Origin: JBJFCE01 sp051888775
Lineage (GTDB): Bacteria; Bacillota; Clostridia; Lachnospirales; Lachnospiraceae
Length of the DNA stretch: 53,285 nt
Assembly (NCBI GenBank): GCA_051888775.1
Contig: JBJFCE010000041.1
Coordinates: forward strand, 1-53,285
Reading direction: 5' to 3'
Part shown: positions 7,850-16,119 of the stretch, piece after piece
How the letters are laid out: each line of letters opens with the position of its first letter
Numbering within the stretch: the first letter of the stretch is position 1
The notes under the pieces: model-generated
Told to the model about the DNA's origin: nothing
The model's input: the letters and a program-made list of their open reading frames with translations, nothing else
The model's database searches: none
Made by a program: the position numbers and the translations under genes

Positions 7850-8717
7850 ATATTCCCAGAGCCTCCTTCATCTTTTGATAAACCAGTCCTGCCATTTCCT
7901 CCGATACCCGAATTTCATTCCACAGCTCATAGGCAATGATCCCCTGGTATAATAACATTTTCAGTCCGTTATACGCCTGCGCGCCTGCCGCTTTGGCAAG
8001 CTTCATAAATTTCGTCTGCGCCGGTCGATAGATCAGGTCCACTCCGGTTTCCACAAGTTTATAAAACTCAGGATCCTCGATCACTGCCTGATCCTCATGC
8101 GGCGCCAGTCCCACACTGGTTCCCTGAATGACCGGATATTTTCCTTCCGGGATCTCCCGATACGCGGAAAGCATCATCGGTACAAGGCACTCCCTGCCAA
8201 AGCTTTGATTGACCTCTTTTGCAATTTCCTGTGCCTTTTCTATTGTTCTGTTTAATATGTATACCCGATTTGCACCATACTGCGCACACAGAAAAGCAAC
8301 CGCTCTGGAAACACCGCCTGCACCAAGCAGAATCACGTCTCTTCCTGCAATCTCCACGCCCTCGCTCTGCAGCTCCCTGTACAGTCCCGGCATATCCGTA
8401 TTATAACCTTTATAGCCGTCTGCCGTTCTGACAAGCGTATTGACCGCTCCGATCTTTTCGGCAAGCGGATCGATGTCAGACAGATACGGGATCACCGCAC
8501 TCTTATGCGGAACTGTTACATTCAAACCTTTGATATTCAGTGCATATGCACCTTCTACAGCCTCTTTCACCCGTTCAGGGGCTACTTCAAACGGCACATA
8601 CACAAGCTCGATCCCCAGTAGCTGTGACAGCGTATTGTGTATCAACGGTGAAAGCGTATGGGAAACCGGATGTCCGATCAGACCGCATACAGCTGTTGTT
8701 CCTGTAATATCCTTCAT
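7839..8717 (-). CDS. aroE: Shikimate dehydrogenase
   Basis: Reduces 3-dehydroshikimate to shikimate with NADPH. 292 residues from ATG 8717 (MKDITGTT). Substrate-domain motifs are PVSHTLSPLIHN and LNVTVPHKSAV, with the catalytic Lys; then GAVNTLV and the NADP-binding GAGGVSRAVAF, followed by NRTIEKA. I reject the longer open frame, which starts in the yqeG end region, because ATGGAGGAAAG provides the ribosome site just before 8717. It starts 43 bases after yqeG and overlaps aroK. The yqeG-aroE association is conserved in Firmicutes. Confidence 0.96.
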   Translation of the reverse strand: MKDITGTTAVCGLIGHPVSHTLSPLIHNTLSQLLGIELVYVPFEVAPERVKEAVEGAYALNIKGLNVTVPHKSAVIPYLSDIDPLAEKIGAVNTLVRTADGYKGYNTDMPGLYRELQSEGVEIAGRDVILLGAGGVSRAVAFLCAQYGANRVYILNRTIEKAQEIAKEVNQSFGRECLVPMMLSAYREIPEGKYPVIQGTSVGLAPHEDQAVIEDPEFYKLVETGVDLIYRPAQTKFMKLAKAAGAQAYNGLKMLLYQGIIAYELWNEIRVSEEMAGLVYQKMKEALGIYEE

Positions 8718-8760
8718 ACTTTCCTCCATATGAAACAAGTATGTTACAGTTGTTTCATTC

Positions 8761-9270
8761 TCATTTTTCTTTCCGCTTCTTTCTGCGGTAAAAGAATAAT
8801 ACGACTGCCTCAAGACGTCGTTTCAGCACAATCTGGATTTCTTCCTTGGGATGGATCGGTTTGACCAAAAATGTCCTGATTCCCGCGCGGTTTGCTCCCC
8901 ATACATCCGTAAACAGCTGATCCCCGACAAAGACAGTGCTCGTCGTATCTGTTCCAAATAGTTCCATCGCTTTTTTATAGTTTGCCGGATTCGGCTTTCC
9001 TGCCTTATAGATATAGCTTCCGTAACCCACTCCGTCACGAAACATCTTGACACGCGGCTCTTTATTATTGGACAAATACATGACCTGCATGCCCAGCTCT
9101 TTTAGTTGTGCGATCAGCTTTTTACTGCGCTCATCCGCAGGTGCACCGTGCGGCACCAGCGTATTATCCACATCAAAAAGCACTGCCCGGTATCCTTCCC
9201 GGTACAGCTTTGCAAAATCTATTTCATAAGCGGAATCTACGTATTCATCGGGGTAAAAACGCTCGAACAT
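8761..9270 (-). CDS. YqeG family HAD IIIA phosphatase
   Basis: A haloacid-dehalogenase phosphatase of the YqeG type (169 residues). HAD motif I is FDVDNTLV, motif II is YLSNN, the motif III region is KAGKPNPANYKKA, and motif IV is VFVGDQLFTDVWGAN. The family includes phosphatidylglycerophosphate phosphatases in other lineages; in Firmicutes the substrate is unsettled. The start at ATG 9270 (MFERFYP) has AGAGGAAAAAG before it; the longer frame runs back into the repeat element at 9309 and is not credible. The basic C-terminus (YRRKKRKEK) follows a short hydrophobic stretch. First gene of the yqeG-aro operon. Confidence 0.9.
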   Translation of the reverse strand: MFERFYPDEYVDSAYEIDFAKLYREGYRAVLFDVDNTLVPHGAPADERSKKLIAQLKELGMQVMYLSNNKEPRVKMFRDGVGYGSYIYKAGKPNPANYKKAMELFGTDTTSTVFVGDQLFTDVWGANRAGIRTFLVKPIHPKEEIQIVLKRRLEAVVLFFYRRKKRKEK

Positions 9271-9308
9271 CTTTTTCCTCTCTATCATGTAATGCGCGAA
9301 GTGGGGCC

Positions 9309-9451
9309 GGGCTGCAGCAATAGAACAAAGCCTCTTGCGGCACACTCTCGTTCCGCTTCAAACGTAGCGGCACATAAGGCTGTAAAGTACACAGCCTAAG
9401 TGCCGACGTTTTCAGAGGGCCGCAAGACGCTTTGTTCTATTGCTGCAGCCC
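9309..9451. repeat. Long hairpin element, core family A, copy 1
   Basis: Arms 9309-9340 and 9420-9451 are complementary at 31 of 32 positions. The 79-nt core between them contains CACACTCTCGTTCCG and a nested hairpin in which CGGCAC pairs with GTGCCG, AGGCTGT with ACAGCCT, and AAACGT with ACGTTT. The core resembles those at 36317-36393 and, in part, 48649-48687; the arms do not. It fills most of the 349-base gap between yqeG and the next gene upstream. Confidence 0.88.
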
Positions 9452-9537
9452 TTGTGTGCGGAATTTTTTTTGCGCTTAATCTTCAGTTTCAACTCTAGTA
9501 TTTACATTTTTATATTTTTATTTTAGCAGAAAAAAAG

Positions 9538-9562
9538 GGCTCCCGCAACTGTTACGGAAGCC
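9538..9562 (-). terminator. Terminator of the gene at 9620-10066
   Basis: Stem GGCTTCCG / CGGGAGCC (one G-U pair) followed by seven Ts on the minus strand. A second hairpin, GTTCAGC / GCTGAAC, lies at 9581-9603 directly after the stop codon. Confidence 0.85.
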
Positions 9563-9619
9563 TTTGGTCTGGTGTTATCAGTTCAGCCTGTTCCCGGCTG
9601 AACTGCTATATTCAATACT

Positions 9620-10066
9620 TTATGATTTGCGGATGACGGTTCCGTCCTGTGAACCGGTGATCATGTTCTGGGTACTGCCTACAAAATAATTGTATTGTTC
9701 CAAAACCTGATCTTTTTTCATATCGGAAATTGCTTTTTCCATATCCAGTCCGGCAAGCGAAGCATCCTGTCCTATGTATCCGAAATCATCCGACTGGTTA
9801 AAGGTAAGGGAAATGTCCTGCAGATTGGCAATGCGGCTTTGGGAGTTTTCTGATGTCCCGTTTCCGGATTCCTGCATTCCGCTGCTTTGTACCTTGGACT
9901 GCTCTTTCGGCTCCTGTCCGACAGGCGCGATACCGTATCCGGCTTCTTCTTCGGCAAGCCTCCGGGCATCCTGCTCTCTGACCGTTTCCATATCTACAGT
10001 CTTGATATTCTGTGCTTTGTAATTACCGTATAAACCGCCGTAATTTCCGATCTGACCGATTCCCAT
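9620..10066 (-). CDS. Hypothetical protein, candidate Spo0A target
   Basis: 148 residues, soluble. The Gly/Tyr-rich N-terminus MGIGQIGNYGGLYGNY is followed by a low-complexity, Gln/Ser/Glu-rich middle (about residues 50-80) and a more ordered C-terminal part containing SLAGLDMEKAISDMKKDQ and YNYFVGSTQNM. I do not recognise a family. Translation is supported by AAGGCGGTGA before the ATG. A good sigma-A promoter and an exact TTTGTCGAA box lie upstream, so a role in sporulation or stationary phase is possible but inferred. Transcribed alone: a terminator follows. Confidence 0.7.
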   Translation of the reverse strand: MGIGQIGNYGGLYGNYKAQNIKTVDMETVREQDARRLAEEEAGYGIAPVGQEPKEQSKVQSSGMQESGNGTSENSQSRIANLQDISLTFNQSDDFGYIGQDASLAGLDMEKAISDMKKDQVLEQYNYFVGSTQNMITGSQDGTVIRKS

Positions 10067-10110
10067 CTGCTCACCGCCTTCCTGTCTGATATCTTTCGTG
10101 TCTATATTTC

Positions 10111-10165
10111 ATTATATACACGGCACTTGTCCCCTGCAATATAATTATCGGTTCATTTTGTCGAA
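10111..10165 (-). promoter_or_regulatory. Promoter with Spo0A-like box
   Basis: TTGCAG (10134-10139) and TATAAT (10111-10116) are 17 bases apart on the minus strand. TTTGTCGAA, the Spo0A box consensus, occurs on the plus strand at 10157-10165, about 55 bases upstream of the expected transcript start. Confidence 0.6.
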
Positions 10166-10244
10166 TACTTAGCCTTTTTTACAAATTTCTCTTTTTTAAA
10201 ACTTATTTTTTACCCGACCCGTTCTCTTCCTGTCTATCCATACG

Positions 10245-11012
10245 TCAACCTGCATCATCTTCTTCCGCCTCTTCGCTACGGATACCGGCAGAAGTGAGAA
10301 GACTCTTCGTATAATCATTCTGAGGCTGAAAATATAGCTGCTCCGTTTCTCCCTGCTCCACGATCCTGCCCTTCTGCATGATCATCACATGATCACACAA
10401 CTGATATACGACACGCAGATCATGAGAAATAAACAGAATGGACAATCCCATTTCCCGCTTTAATTTTAACAACAGCTCCAGTACCTGTTGCTGAATCGTC
10501 ACATCCAACGCCGAGACCGGCTCATCCGCAATCAAAAGTCCGGGGTGCAGCATCAGGGAAGCGGCGATACACACACGCTGTCTCTGTCCTCCGGAAAGCT
10601 GACTCGGATAATGGGTCATATATTTTTCTTCCAATCCGACCTTTTCCAACATCGAAACTGCCATCTGATAACGTTCTGTTGCATGATAACGTTTCAGATT
10701 CCGGAGCGGTTCTTCCAATATCCAGCCGATCTTTTTTGCCGGATTTAAAGAGCCGTAAGGATCCTGAAAGATCATCTGCGGATGCTGATCAGCACATACG
10801 ATTTGCCCGTCATAATCATGTACCATGGACAGAATCGTCTTTGCAAGCGTCGATTTCCCGCAGCCGCTCTCTCCGACCAGCCCGAGAATCTCTCCTTCTT
10901 CCATGGTAAAGGAAACATCATGAAGGATCTGTACTCTTTGTTTTCCGGTGTGCCCCGGCTTCTCCGCTTTATAATATGCATTTACACCTGATACCGTCAA
11001 TATCGTACTCAT
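10245..11012 (-). CDS. oppF: Oligopeptide ABC importer ATPase, OppF type
   Basis: 255-residue ATPase of a peptide/nickel-type importer. Walker A is GESGCGKST, the signature is LSGGQRQR, Walker B is LLIADEPVSALD, and the switch is ISHDL. It lacks the long C-terminal oligopeptide extension of full OppF, ending soon after QNDYTKSLL, so it is somewhat shorter than usual. Its start overlaps the oppD stop (ATGA), indicating translational coupling. Substrate class (peptides versus metal chelates) cannot be settled by the ATPase. No clear terminator was seen in the 178 bases after it. The acidic end EEAEEDDAG is unremarkable. Confidence 0.92.
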   Translation of the reverse strand: MSTILTVSGVNAYYKAEKPGHTGKQRVQILHDVSFTMEEGEILGLVGESGCGKSTLAKTILSMVHDYDGQIVCADQHPQMIFQDPYGSLNPAKKIGWILEEPLRNLKRYHATERYQMAVSMLEKVGLEEKYMTHYPSQLSGGQRQRVCIAASLMLHPGLLIADEPVSALDVTIQQQVLELLLKLKREMGLSILFISHDLRVVYQLCDHVMIMQKGRIVEQGETEQLYFQPQNDYTKSLLTSAGIRSEEAEEDDAG

Positions 11013-11818
11013 AATCTCTCCCGCATACTTTTTCCGCGCTCACATTTTGGTATCGCAGATACCAGAAGCTTTGTATAATCTTCCTTCGGATGCTTGAAAA
11101 TTTCTTCCGAAAGACCGCTCTCTACTACTTTTCCGCGTTGCATGACCACAACACGCTCACACAATGATTTTACAAGGCTTAAATCATGCGAAATAAATAA
11201 AATCGCTGTTTTTTCGGTGCGATTGATCTTTTTTAACAATTTTACGATCTGTGCTTGAATCGTAACATCCAGCGCTGTCGTCGGCTCATCCGCAATCAGA
11301 ATCTTCGGCTTACAGATCATTGCGGATGCAATCATGACACGCTGTCGCATTCCTCCCGACAATTCATGCGGATACTGCCCGTATACAAGCTCCGGATCAC
11401 TCAGTTCCACCCGTTTTAGCATATCCAGTACCCGCTGTTTGATCTCTGTCTTGTCAAGCTCTGTATGGATACGCAGGGTCTCTCCCACCTGCCAGCCGAT
11501 CTTTTTAACCGGATTTAGGCTTGTCATCGGTTCCTGAAAGATCACACTGATATCATTTCCCTGAATCGCTCTCAGCTGCGCTCTCGGACAAGTCAGTAAA
11601 TCTTTCCCTTCAAACAGGATCTCTCCTGTTTTTTTCATATCATGTCTGCTTAGTAATCCGGCGATCGCATGTGCCGTCATACTCTTTCCGGAGCCGGATT
11701 CTCCCACGATTCCGAGGATCTCCCCTTCCTCCAATGTCAGATTCACATCGGACACGACCGTCTCCGGGATCAGATGATCATGAAATTCAATATTCAGATT
11801 TTTGACCTCCAGTAACAT
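11009..11818 (-). CDS. oppD: Oligopeptide ABC importer ATPase, OppD type
   Basis: 269-residue partner ATPase. Walker A GESGSGKSM, Q-loop VIFQEPMTSLNP, signature LSGGMRQR, Walker B ILIADEPTTALD, switch ISHDL. The oligopeptide C-terminal region is short (HPKEDYTKLLVSAIP). Pairs with the overlapping downstream ATPase gene. The gap of 192 bases to the permease gene oppC is filled by the 60-bp-armed hairpin at 11843-11988, which is unusual inside an importer operon. Ribosome site GGAGGACATGTA before the ATG. Confidence 0.93.
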   Translation of the reverse strand: MLLEVKNLNIEFHDHLIPETVVSDVNLTLEEGEILGIVGESGSGKSMTAHAIAGLLSRHDMKKTGEILFEGKDLLTCPRAQLRAIQGNDISVIFQEPMTSLNPVKKIGWQVGETLRIHTELDKTEIKQRVLDMLKRVELSDPELVYGQYPHELSGGMRQRVMIASAMICKPKILIADEPTTALDVTIQAQIVKLLKKINRTEKTAILFISHDLSLVKSLCERVVVMQRGKVVESGLSEEIFKHPKEDYTKLLVSAIPKCERGKSMRERL

Positions 11819-11842
11819 TACATGTCCTCCGTTTCTGTGTAT

Positions 11843-11988
11843 TGTATTGCTGTCGCATAAAGCAGGTCCGCCGCTTAGGCATCGGCAAAATACATCAATT
11901 TGCTCGGCTCACGTTCCTAAGGCTGTCACAAATTGATGTGTTTTGCCGATACCTAAGCGGTAGATCTGCTTTATGCGGCAGCAATACA
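11843..11988. repeat. Long hairpin element, core family B, copy 1
   Basis: Arms 11843-11902 and 11929-11988 are complementary at 54 of 60 positions; all six differences are transitions. The 26-nt loop (11903-11928) contains GCTCACGTTCCTAAGGCTGTC and is the same, reversed in orientation, as the loop at 35141-35166 except for its last base. Only the innermost 11 bases of the arms (CATCAATTTG and flank) are shared with that copy. It lies between oppC and oppD. Confidence 0.9.
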
Positions 11989-12010
11989 TTTATATTCTTG
12001 CAGTATCTTT

Positions 12011-12898
12011 CTATGCCGTACGCTTTTTTAATCCTTCTGCCATCAGGCTGAAGCCGAGAATCATCAGTATGATCATCAGACCCGCTCCAAACGCATACCA
12101 CGGTGCCGAAAACAGATAGGTCTGTGCCGAAGATAGCATCTCTCCGAGACTTGCATCCGGCGGCTGCACACCGATCCCCAGATAGGTCAGTCCCGCTTCC
12201 GCAAGCACCGCATTGTTAAATCCGATCATGATCGAAGACAACAGCACCGTGCGGATATTGGGCAGAATGTGCACGAACATGATCCTGAAATGGGAAGCTC
12301 CCGCAAGTCTTGCACTCTTTACATAATCCAGATTCCTGCAGCGCATATATTCACTGCGGACGATTCGCGAAAAACTTGGGATAAACGCAATGCCGAGCGC
12401 AATGATAACATGGTACTTTCCCTTACCGAACAGACTGACAAATACTAACGCAAGCAGTAAACTCGGAAACGCAAACAGCGCATCCATGATACGCATGAGT
12501 ACCTCATCAAGCAGTCCGCCGAAGTATCCCGTAAATGCACCAATCAAAACTCCGAAAAAGGTTCCGATCAGAACCGTGCCGGAAGCTACGATCAAAGTCG
12601 TCCCGCAGCCCTTTAACACCCGACTGAAAATATCCCGTCCGAAATTGTCGCATCCCATCAGGTGCTGCCATGATATGCCTGCCAATTTGTGGGAAGCATC
12701 CATTTTTTCCGGATCATACGGCGTATAAAAAAAGCCGATCAGCGTAAGGACCAGAATCACACCCGTAATCACACAACCGATCGTAAAAGTCATGTTACGC
12801 TCTTTTTTCACCGCAATCGTTCCTGCATCCTCCTGCGCAGTCTCTGACCGTTTCTCTTTTCCTATGAACTTGTAAAATTTCTCAAGAACCTGTTTCAT
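12011..12898 (-). CDS. oppC: Oligopeptide ABC importer permease, OppC type
   Basis: 295 residues. A cytoplasmic N-terminus of about 35 residues precedes the first membrane segment (MTFTIGCVITGVILVLTLIGFF), as in OppC/DppC, followed by five more. The conserved MGCDNFGRDIFSRVLKG and the EAA loop region GASHFRIMFVHILPN are visible. I choose ATG 12898 (MKQVLEK) with AGGTGA eight bases upstream; a GTG directly after the oppB stop is in frame four codons earlier but lacks a spaced ribosome site. Follows oppB after 12 bases. Confidence 0.93.
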   Translation of the reverse strand: MKQVLEKFYKFIGKEKRSETAQEDAGTIAVKKERNMTFTIGCVITGVILVLTLIGFFYTPYDPEKMDASHKLAGISWQHLMGCDNFGRDIFSRVLKGCGTTLIVASGTVLIGTFFGVLIGAFTGYFGGLLDEVLMRIMDALFAFPSLLLALVFVSLFGKGKYHVIIALGIAFIPSFSRIVRSEYMRCRNLDYVKSARLAGASHFRIMFVHILPNIRTVLLSSIMIGFNNAVLAEAGLTYLGIGVQPPDASLGEMLSSAQTYLFSAPWYAFGAGLMIILMILGFSLMAEGLKKRTA

Positions 12899-12910
12899 AC
12901 GCGCTCTCAC

Positions 12911-13864
12911 CTATCCATCTCTGCGGATTCTCGGATCTATCACGCGACAGAGAATATCTGCCAGTAAGTTGACCACGACAACAATCAATGCCAGTAATAC
13001 GATAATCGCCTCGACAACCGGATAATCCCTGTTCGAAATCGAGGTGATCAGAATCCTGCCGATACCCGGAATGGAAAATACCTGCTCCATAATCACGCTG
13101 CCCGCTACCATATCCGTTAACGTCATTGCCAGAAATGTCACAACCGGTATCATGGCATTTTTCAGGACATGGCGATATAACACTGCATTGGTTCTGTTTC
13201 CCTTGCTGTATGCCGTTCTGACATAATCTTTCTTTGCTTCCTCGATCAGGGAGCTTCGAAGCAGCTTTACCGTCATCGCGATCTTAGGAAGCGCGATTGC
13301 CACTGCCGGAAAGATCAGATAATACAGGAATTTTCCGACATGGACCTGATAAGATACAAAGGCTCCCGGCTGAAACCAGCGAAAGATCAGCCCGAACAGA
13401 TAGGTGATCAGGATTCCCGCAAAAAAAGGAGGAACCGCCATGATAATCTGGTTGATCACCAGAATGATGCGGTCCACGCGTCCCCCCTCATGTTTTGCCG
13501 TATAGATTCCGAGCGGTATGGCACATACAAGCATCAGCAAAAAGGACATACCGGTCAGGCAGAGCGTAATCGGAAGTTTTTCCAATACCATGGCAGAAAC
13601 AGATGTGCCATAGCTGTAGGATGTTCCGAAATCCCCTCTGCAGGCATCCATAAGCCATGTACCGTAACGTACAAGAAACGGCCTGTTCAGTCCCATTTCT
13701 TCACGCAGTGCCTCCAATCGTTCCGGAGTCGCCTGCGTCCCAAGCTTGGAAACCGCCGGATCCCCCGGTATTACTGCAAATGCCAGAAATACCAGAAAGG
13801 ACACGATAAGCAATGTTGCAAGCATACTGATGATCTTCTTTCCTGCATATTTCATATCACTCAT
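12911..13864 (-). CDS. oppB: Oligopeptide ABC importer permease, OppB type
   Basis: 317-residue inner-membrane permease with six membrane segments. It has the periplasmic-loop signature PGDPAVSKLGTQATPERLEALREEMGL cut here to PGDPAVSKLG and LEALREEMGLNRPF, and the EAA motif with RTAYSKGNRTNAVLYRHVLKN in part (ATPase-coupling loop). The conserved end is ADILCRVIDPRIR. ATG 13864 has AAAGGA close upstream; ATG 13855 is also in frame and either could be used. Lies 32 bases after oppA. Confidence 0.93.
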   Translation of the reverse strand: MSDMKYAGKKIISMLATLLIVSFLVFLAFAVIPGDPAVSKLGTQATPERLEALREEMGLNRPFLVRYGTWLMDACRGDFGTSYSYGTSVSAMVLEKLPITLCLTGMSFLLMLVCAIPLGIYTAKHEGGRVDRIILVINQIIMAVPPFFAGILITYLFGLIFRWFQPGAFVSYQVHVGKFLYYLIFPAVAIALPKIAMTVKLLRSSLIEEAKKDYVRTAYSKGNRTNAVLYRHVLKNAMIPVVTFLAMTLTDMVAGSVIMEQVFSIPGIGRILITSISNRDYPVVEAIIVLLALIVVVVNLLADILCRVIDPRIRRDG

Positions 13865-13896
13865 CCTGTCCTTTCCTGTTATATTTATAAGATTAT

Positions 13897-15420
13897 TTAT
13901 TTGATATACAAGGATGCAAAATCCTGTACATACAGCGGATAGAACTGATAACCGCCGTATTTATTGTTCAGTACTACAAGGCTTGCCATATCCTGAATGT
14001 AAACGTTGGCAGCCTCCTGTGCCAAGATCTGCTCACACTCTTTATAATACTGTGTCTTCTCAGCATCATCCGTAGAATTGATTGCATTGAAAAATGCCGT
14101 ATCGTAAGCTTCACTGTTAAAATTGATAAAGTTCTTACCGTTATCTGAAGTAAAACGCTCTAACATTGCTCTTGCGGTCAGTGTGGATGCATCCACGCCG
14201 ACAACCGTCGCCTCGAAATTTCTGCCCACATAGGCTTCGGAAACCCAGGTATCCCACTCTACAAGATTGATGGTTGCGTTGACGTTGATTTCCTTTAACT
14301 GCTCCACAATAATCTGTGCCGTATCCACATGCGGCTGATAATTGGATGGTACCGTAATTGCAAAGGAAAATCCGTCCGGATAACCTGCCTCTGCAAGCAG
14401 TTCCTTTGCCTTTTCGATATTCTGCGGATACATATCGGAAAGCTCGTCCATATAATATTTACCGAACGCCGGGAACATGGAGCTTCCGACGATCGTTCCC
14501 TTGCCTTCAAAGCCAAGATCCAGAATGCCCTGCGGATCGATCGCATAGCAGAGCGCCTGGCGGACTCTTACATCCTGGAACGGTTCAAAATCGTTATTCA
14601 GATACATCGCCTGCACCAGATTCATTGTTCCCTCATAGACCGTAAAATCACTGCCTGCAAGTTCATTTACCTGATCGGTGGTCAAGCGGCAGAACATATC
14701 AATGGAACCGCTCTTTAAATTTGTTACGATCATATCACCGTCAGCAATCACCTTTAATGTAATATCACGGATATTTGCCTTTGTTCCCCAGTAATCATCA
14801 AATCTGGTCAGCACAATATTGTCCTGAATGGAACGGGATACAAACTGATACGGTCCGGTTCCGATTGCGGTTCCATCCGGATCCGCATTGTGTTCGGGAA
14901 TGATTGCAACCGTCAGTTCACTTAAGAAATCGGTATCTGCTTCTACCAGATGAATGCTCACGGTCTTTTCATCCACGATCTCGACACTCTCAATATTAGA
15001 AAAAGCCGAGACCAGAAGGGTACCTTCTCCACTGGTATCGGCGCATCGTTCAATCGAATATTTGATGTCCTCTACCGTTACATTCGTTCCGTCATGGAAC
15101 AGGATACCTTCCCGCAATGTGAAGGTATACGTTTTTCCGCCATCTTCAATGGCGTAATCGCTTGCTACGGCGGGCACCATATTACCATCACAATCCGGCT
15201 TTACCAAGCCCTCATAGATATTAAACAGAATCTCCTTCGTTCCTGCCGCAACTGCTTTGTGTGGGTCAAGACTTTCTTCCAGATCCTGTGGAATACCGAT
15301 GGTAATTGAGGATTCATCTTGCGACGTATCACCTGCCTTATCACCTGAGCAAGCACTCAGTGCAATAGTTAGTGTCAGCAACACAGACACTAAAAGAACT
15401 GCTTTCATTCTTTTCTTCAT
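13897..15420 (-). CDS. oppA: Oligopeptide ABC importer substrate-binding lipoprotein
   Basis: 507-residue SBP_bac_5 family receptor. A lipoprotein signal peptide with lipobox LSAC (Cys24) anchors it outside the membrane. Family signatures: ESLDPHKAVAAGTKEIL, then YTFTLREGILFHDGTNV and EDIKYSIERC (standard SBP5 block), then VRQALCYAIDPQGIL. GAGGAG precedes the ATG. First gene of the opp operon, with its own promoter but a terminator-like hairpin between promoter and gene. The protein could bind peptides, nickel chelates or other solutes; Opp/Dpp is the usual default. Confidence 0.93.
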   Translation of the reverse strand: MKKRMKAVLLVSVLLTLTIALSACSGDKAGDTSQDESSITIGIPQDLEESLDPHKAVAAGTKEILFNIYEGLVKPDCDGNMVPAVASDYAIEDGGKTYTFTLREGILFHDGTNVTVEDIKYSIERCADTSGEGTLLVSAFSNIESVEIVDEKTVSIHLVEADTDFLSELTVAIIPEHNADPDGTAIGTGPYQFVSRSIQDNIVLTRFDDYWGTKANIRDITLKVIADGDMIVTNLKSGSIDMFCRLTTDQVNELAGSDFTVYEGTMNLVQAMYLNNDFEPFQDVRVRQALCYAIDPQGILDLGFEGKGTIVGSSMFPAFGKYYMDELSDMYPQNIEKAKELLAEAGYPDGFSFAITVPSNYQPHVDTAQIIVEQLKEINVNATINLVEWDTWVSEAYVGRNFEATVVGVDASTLTARAMLERFTSDNGKNFINFNSEAYDTAFFNAINSTDDAEKTQYYKECEQILAQEAANVYIQDMASLVVLNNKYGGYQFYPLYVQDFASLYIK

Positions 15421-15461
15421 GTGTTTCTTCTCCTCGTTATTCTTTATTTAGTTTTTAAAAA

Positions 15462-15483
15462 CGGGAAGCACTACTGCTCCCCG
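15462..15483 (-). terminator. Terminator hairpin between nrdR and oppA
   Basis: Nine-bp stem CGGGGAGCA / TGCTTCCCG (one G-T pair) with loop GTAG, followed by five Ts on the minus strand. It would end nrdR transcripts, but the oppA promoter lies upstream of it, so it is also in the oppA leader. Confidence 0.8.
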
Positions 15484-15501
15484 CTGTACCGCATCGGTTT
15501 T

Positions 15502-15529
15502 ATTATATCTTGTTTTGTTAAAAAATCAA
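15502..15529 (-). promoter_or_regulatory. Candidate oppA promoter
   Basis: TTGATT (15524-15529), 16-base spacer, TATAAT (15502-15507) on the minus strand. The predicted start near 15495 is about a dozen bases before the hairpin at 15462-15483. Confidence 0.55.
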
Positions 15530-15593
15530 CAAACATCCCGCATTTTTCGGATTTGTATATAAAAAGATACAATTTTCAGCCGATATCACATTC

Positions 15594-16043
15594 CTACTGT
15601 AACATCTTCTTCAGTTCGTCCATAAAAGTATTGACATCCTTGAACTCCCGATATACGGATGCAAATCTGACATAGGCAACCGCGTCCAGATCCTTTAACT
15701 TATCCATGACAAGTTCACCGATCACCGCACTCGGGATCTCTTTTTCTTCCATGTTGAAGATCTCGGTCTCTACTGCATCCACAACCTGCTCGATCTGAGC
15801 CGCACTGACAGGACGTTTATGGCAGGCACGCAGCACACCGCCCTCAATCTTGGTTCTGTCATAGGTCTCCCGGTTATTATCCTTCTTGATAATAATAAGC
15901 GGTATCGTCTCTACCTTCTCATAGGTTGTAAAACGCTTATCACATTCATCACAGACACGACGTCTGCGGATGGTGTTATTATCCTCCGCCGGTCTGGAGT
16001 CGATTACTCTTGTATTTTCATGACCACAAAACGGACACTTCAT
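15594..16043 (-). CDS. nrdR: Transcriptional repressor NrdR
   Basis: Zinc-ribbon/ATP-cone repressor of ribonucleotide reductase genes. 149 residues. The N-terminus MKCPFCGHENTRVIDSR and VCDECDKRFTTYE supply the four zinc Cys; the ATP cone follows, with IIKKDNNRETYDR and the conserved YVRFASVYREF. I use ATG 16043 (MKCPFC) with GGGGGAT upstream rather than the eight-codon longer frame. No nrd gene is in the window. A near-perfect sigma-A promoter precedes it and a terminator follows. Confidence 0.97.
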   Translation of the reverse strand: MKCPFCGHENTRVIDSRPAEDNNTIRRRRVCDECDKRFTTYEKVETIPLIIIKKDNNRETYDRTKIEGGVLRACHKRPVSAAQIEQVVDAVETEIFNMEEKEIPSAVIGELVMDKLKDLDAVAYVRFASVYREFKDVNTFMDELKKMLQ

Positions 16044-16090
16044 AACATATCCCCCTGTTTTTGCCAATATTTACCGCATTTTCTGTCCTC

Positions 16091-16119
16091 ATTATAGCTT
16101 GTGGTTTGATTTATGTCAA
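16091..16119 (-). promoter_or_regulatory. Consensus sigma-A promoter of nrdR
   Basis: TTGACA (16114-16119), exact 17-base spacer, TATAAT (16091-16096) on the minus strand, immediately after the stop codon of the DUF454 gene. No tandem NrdR box was recognised here. Confidence 0.75.

Noticed and set aside
9309..9451. CRISPR array or ordinary MITE as explanation of the long hairpins
   Set aside because: No regular repeat-spacer units. Classical MITEs conserve terminal inverted repeats and often show target duplications; here the arms are copy-specific and only the centre is conserved.
13340..13942. 200-codon plus-strand open frame
   Set aside because: Antisense to oppB and the start of the gap to oppA; shadow frame.
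16091..16119. NrdR box in front of nrdR
   Set aside because: No pair of NrdR-type boxes could be recognised; the site is a plain consensus promoter.
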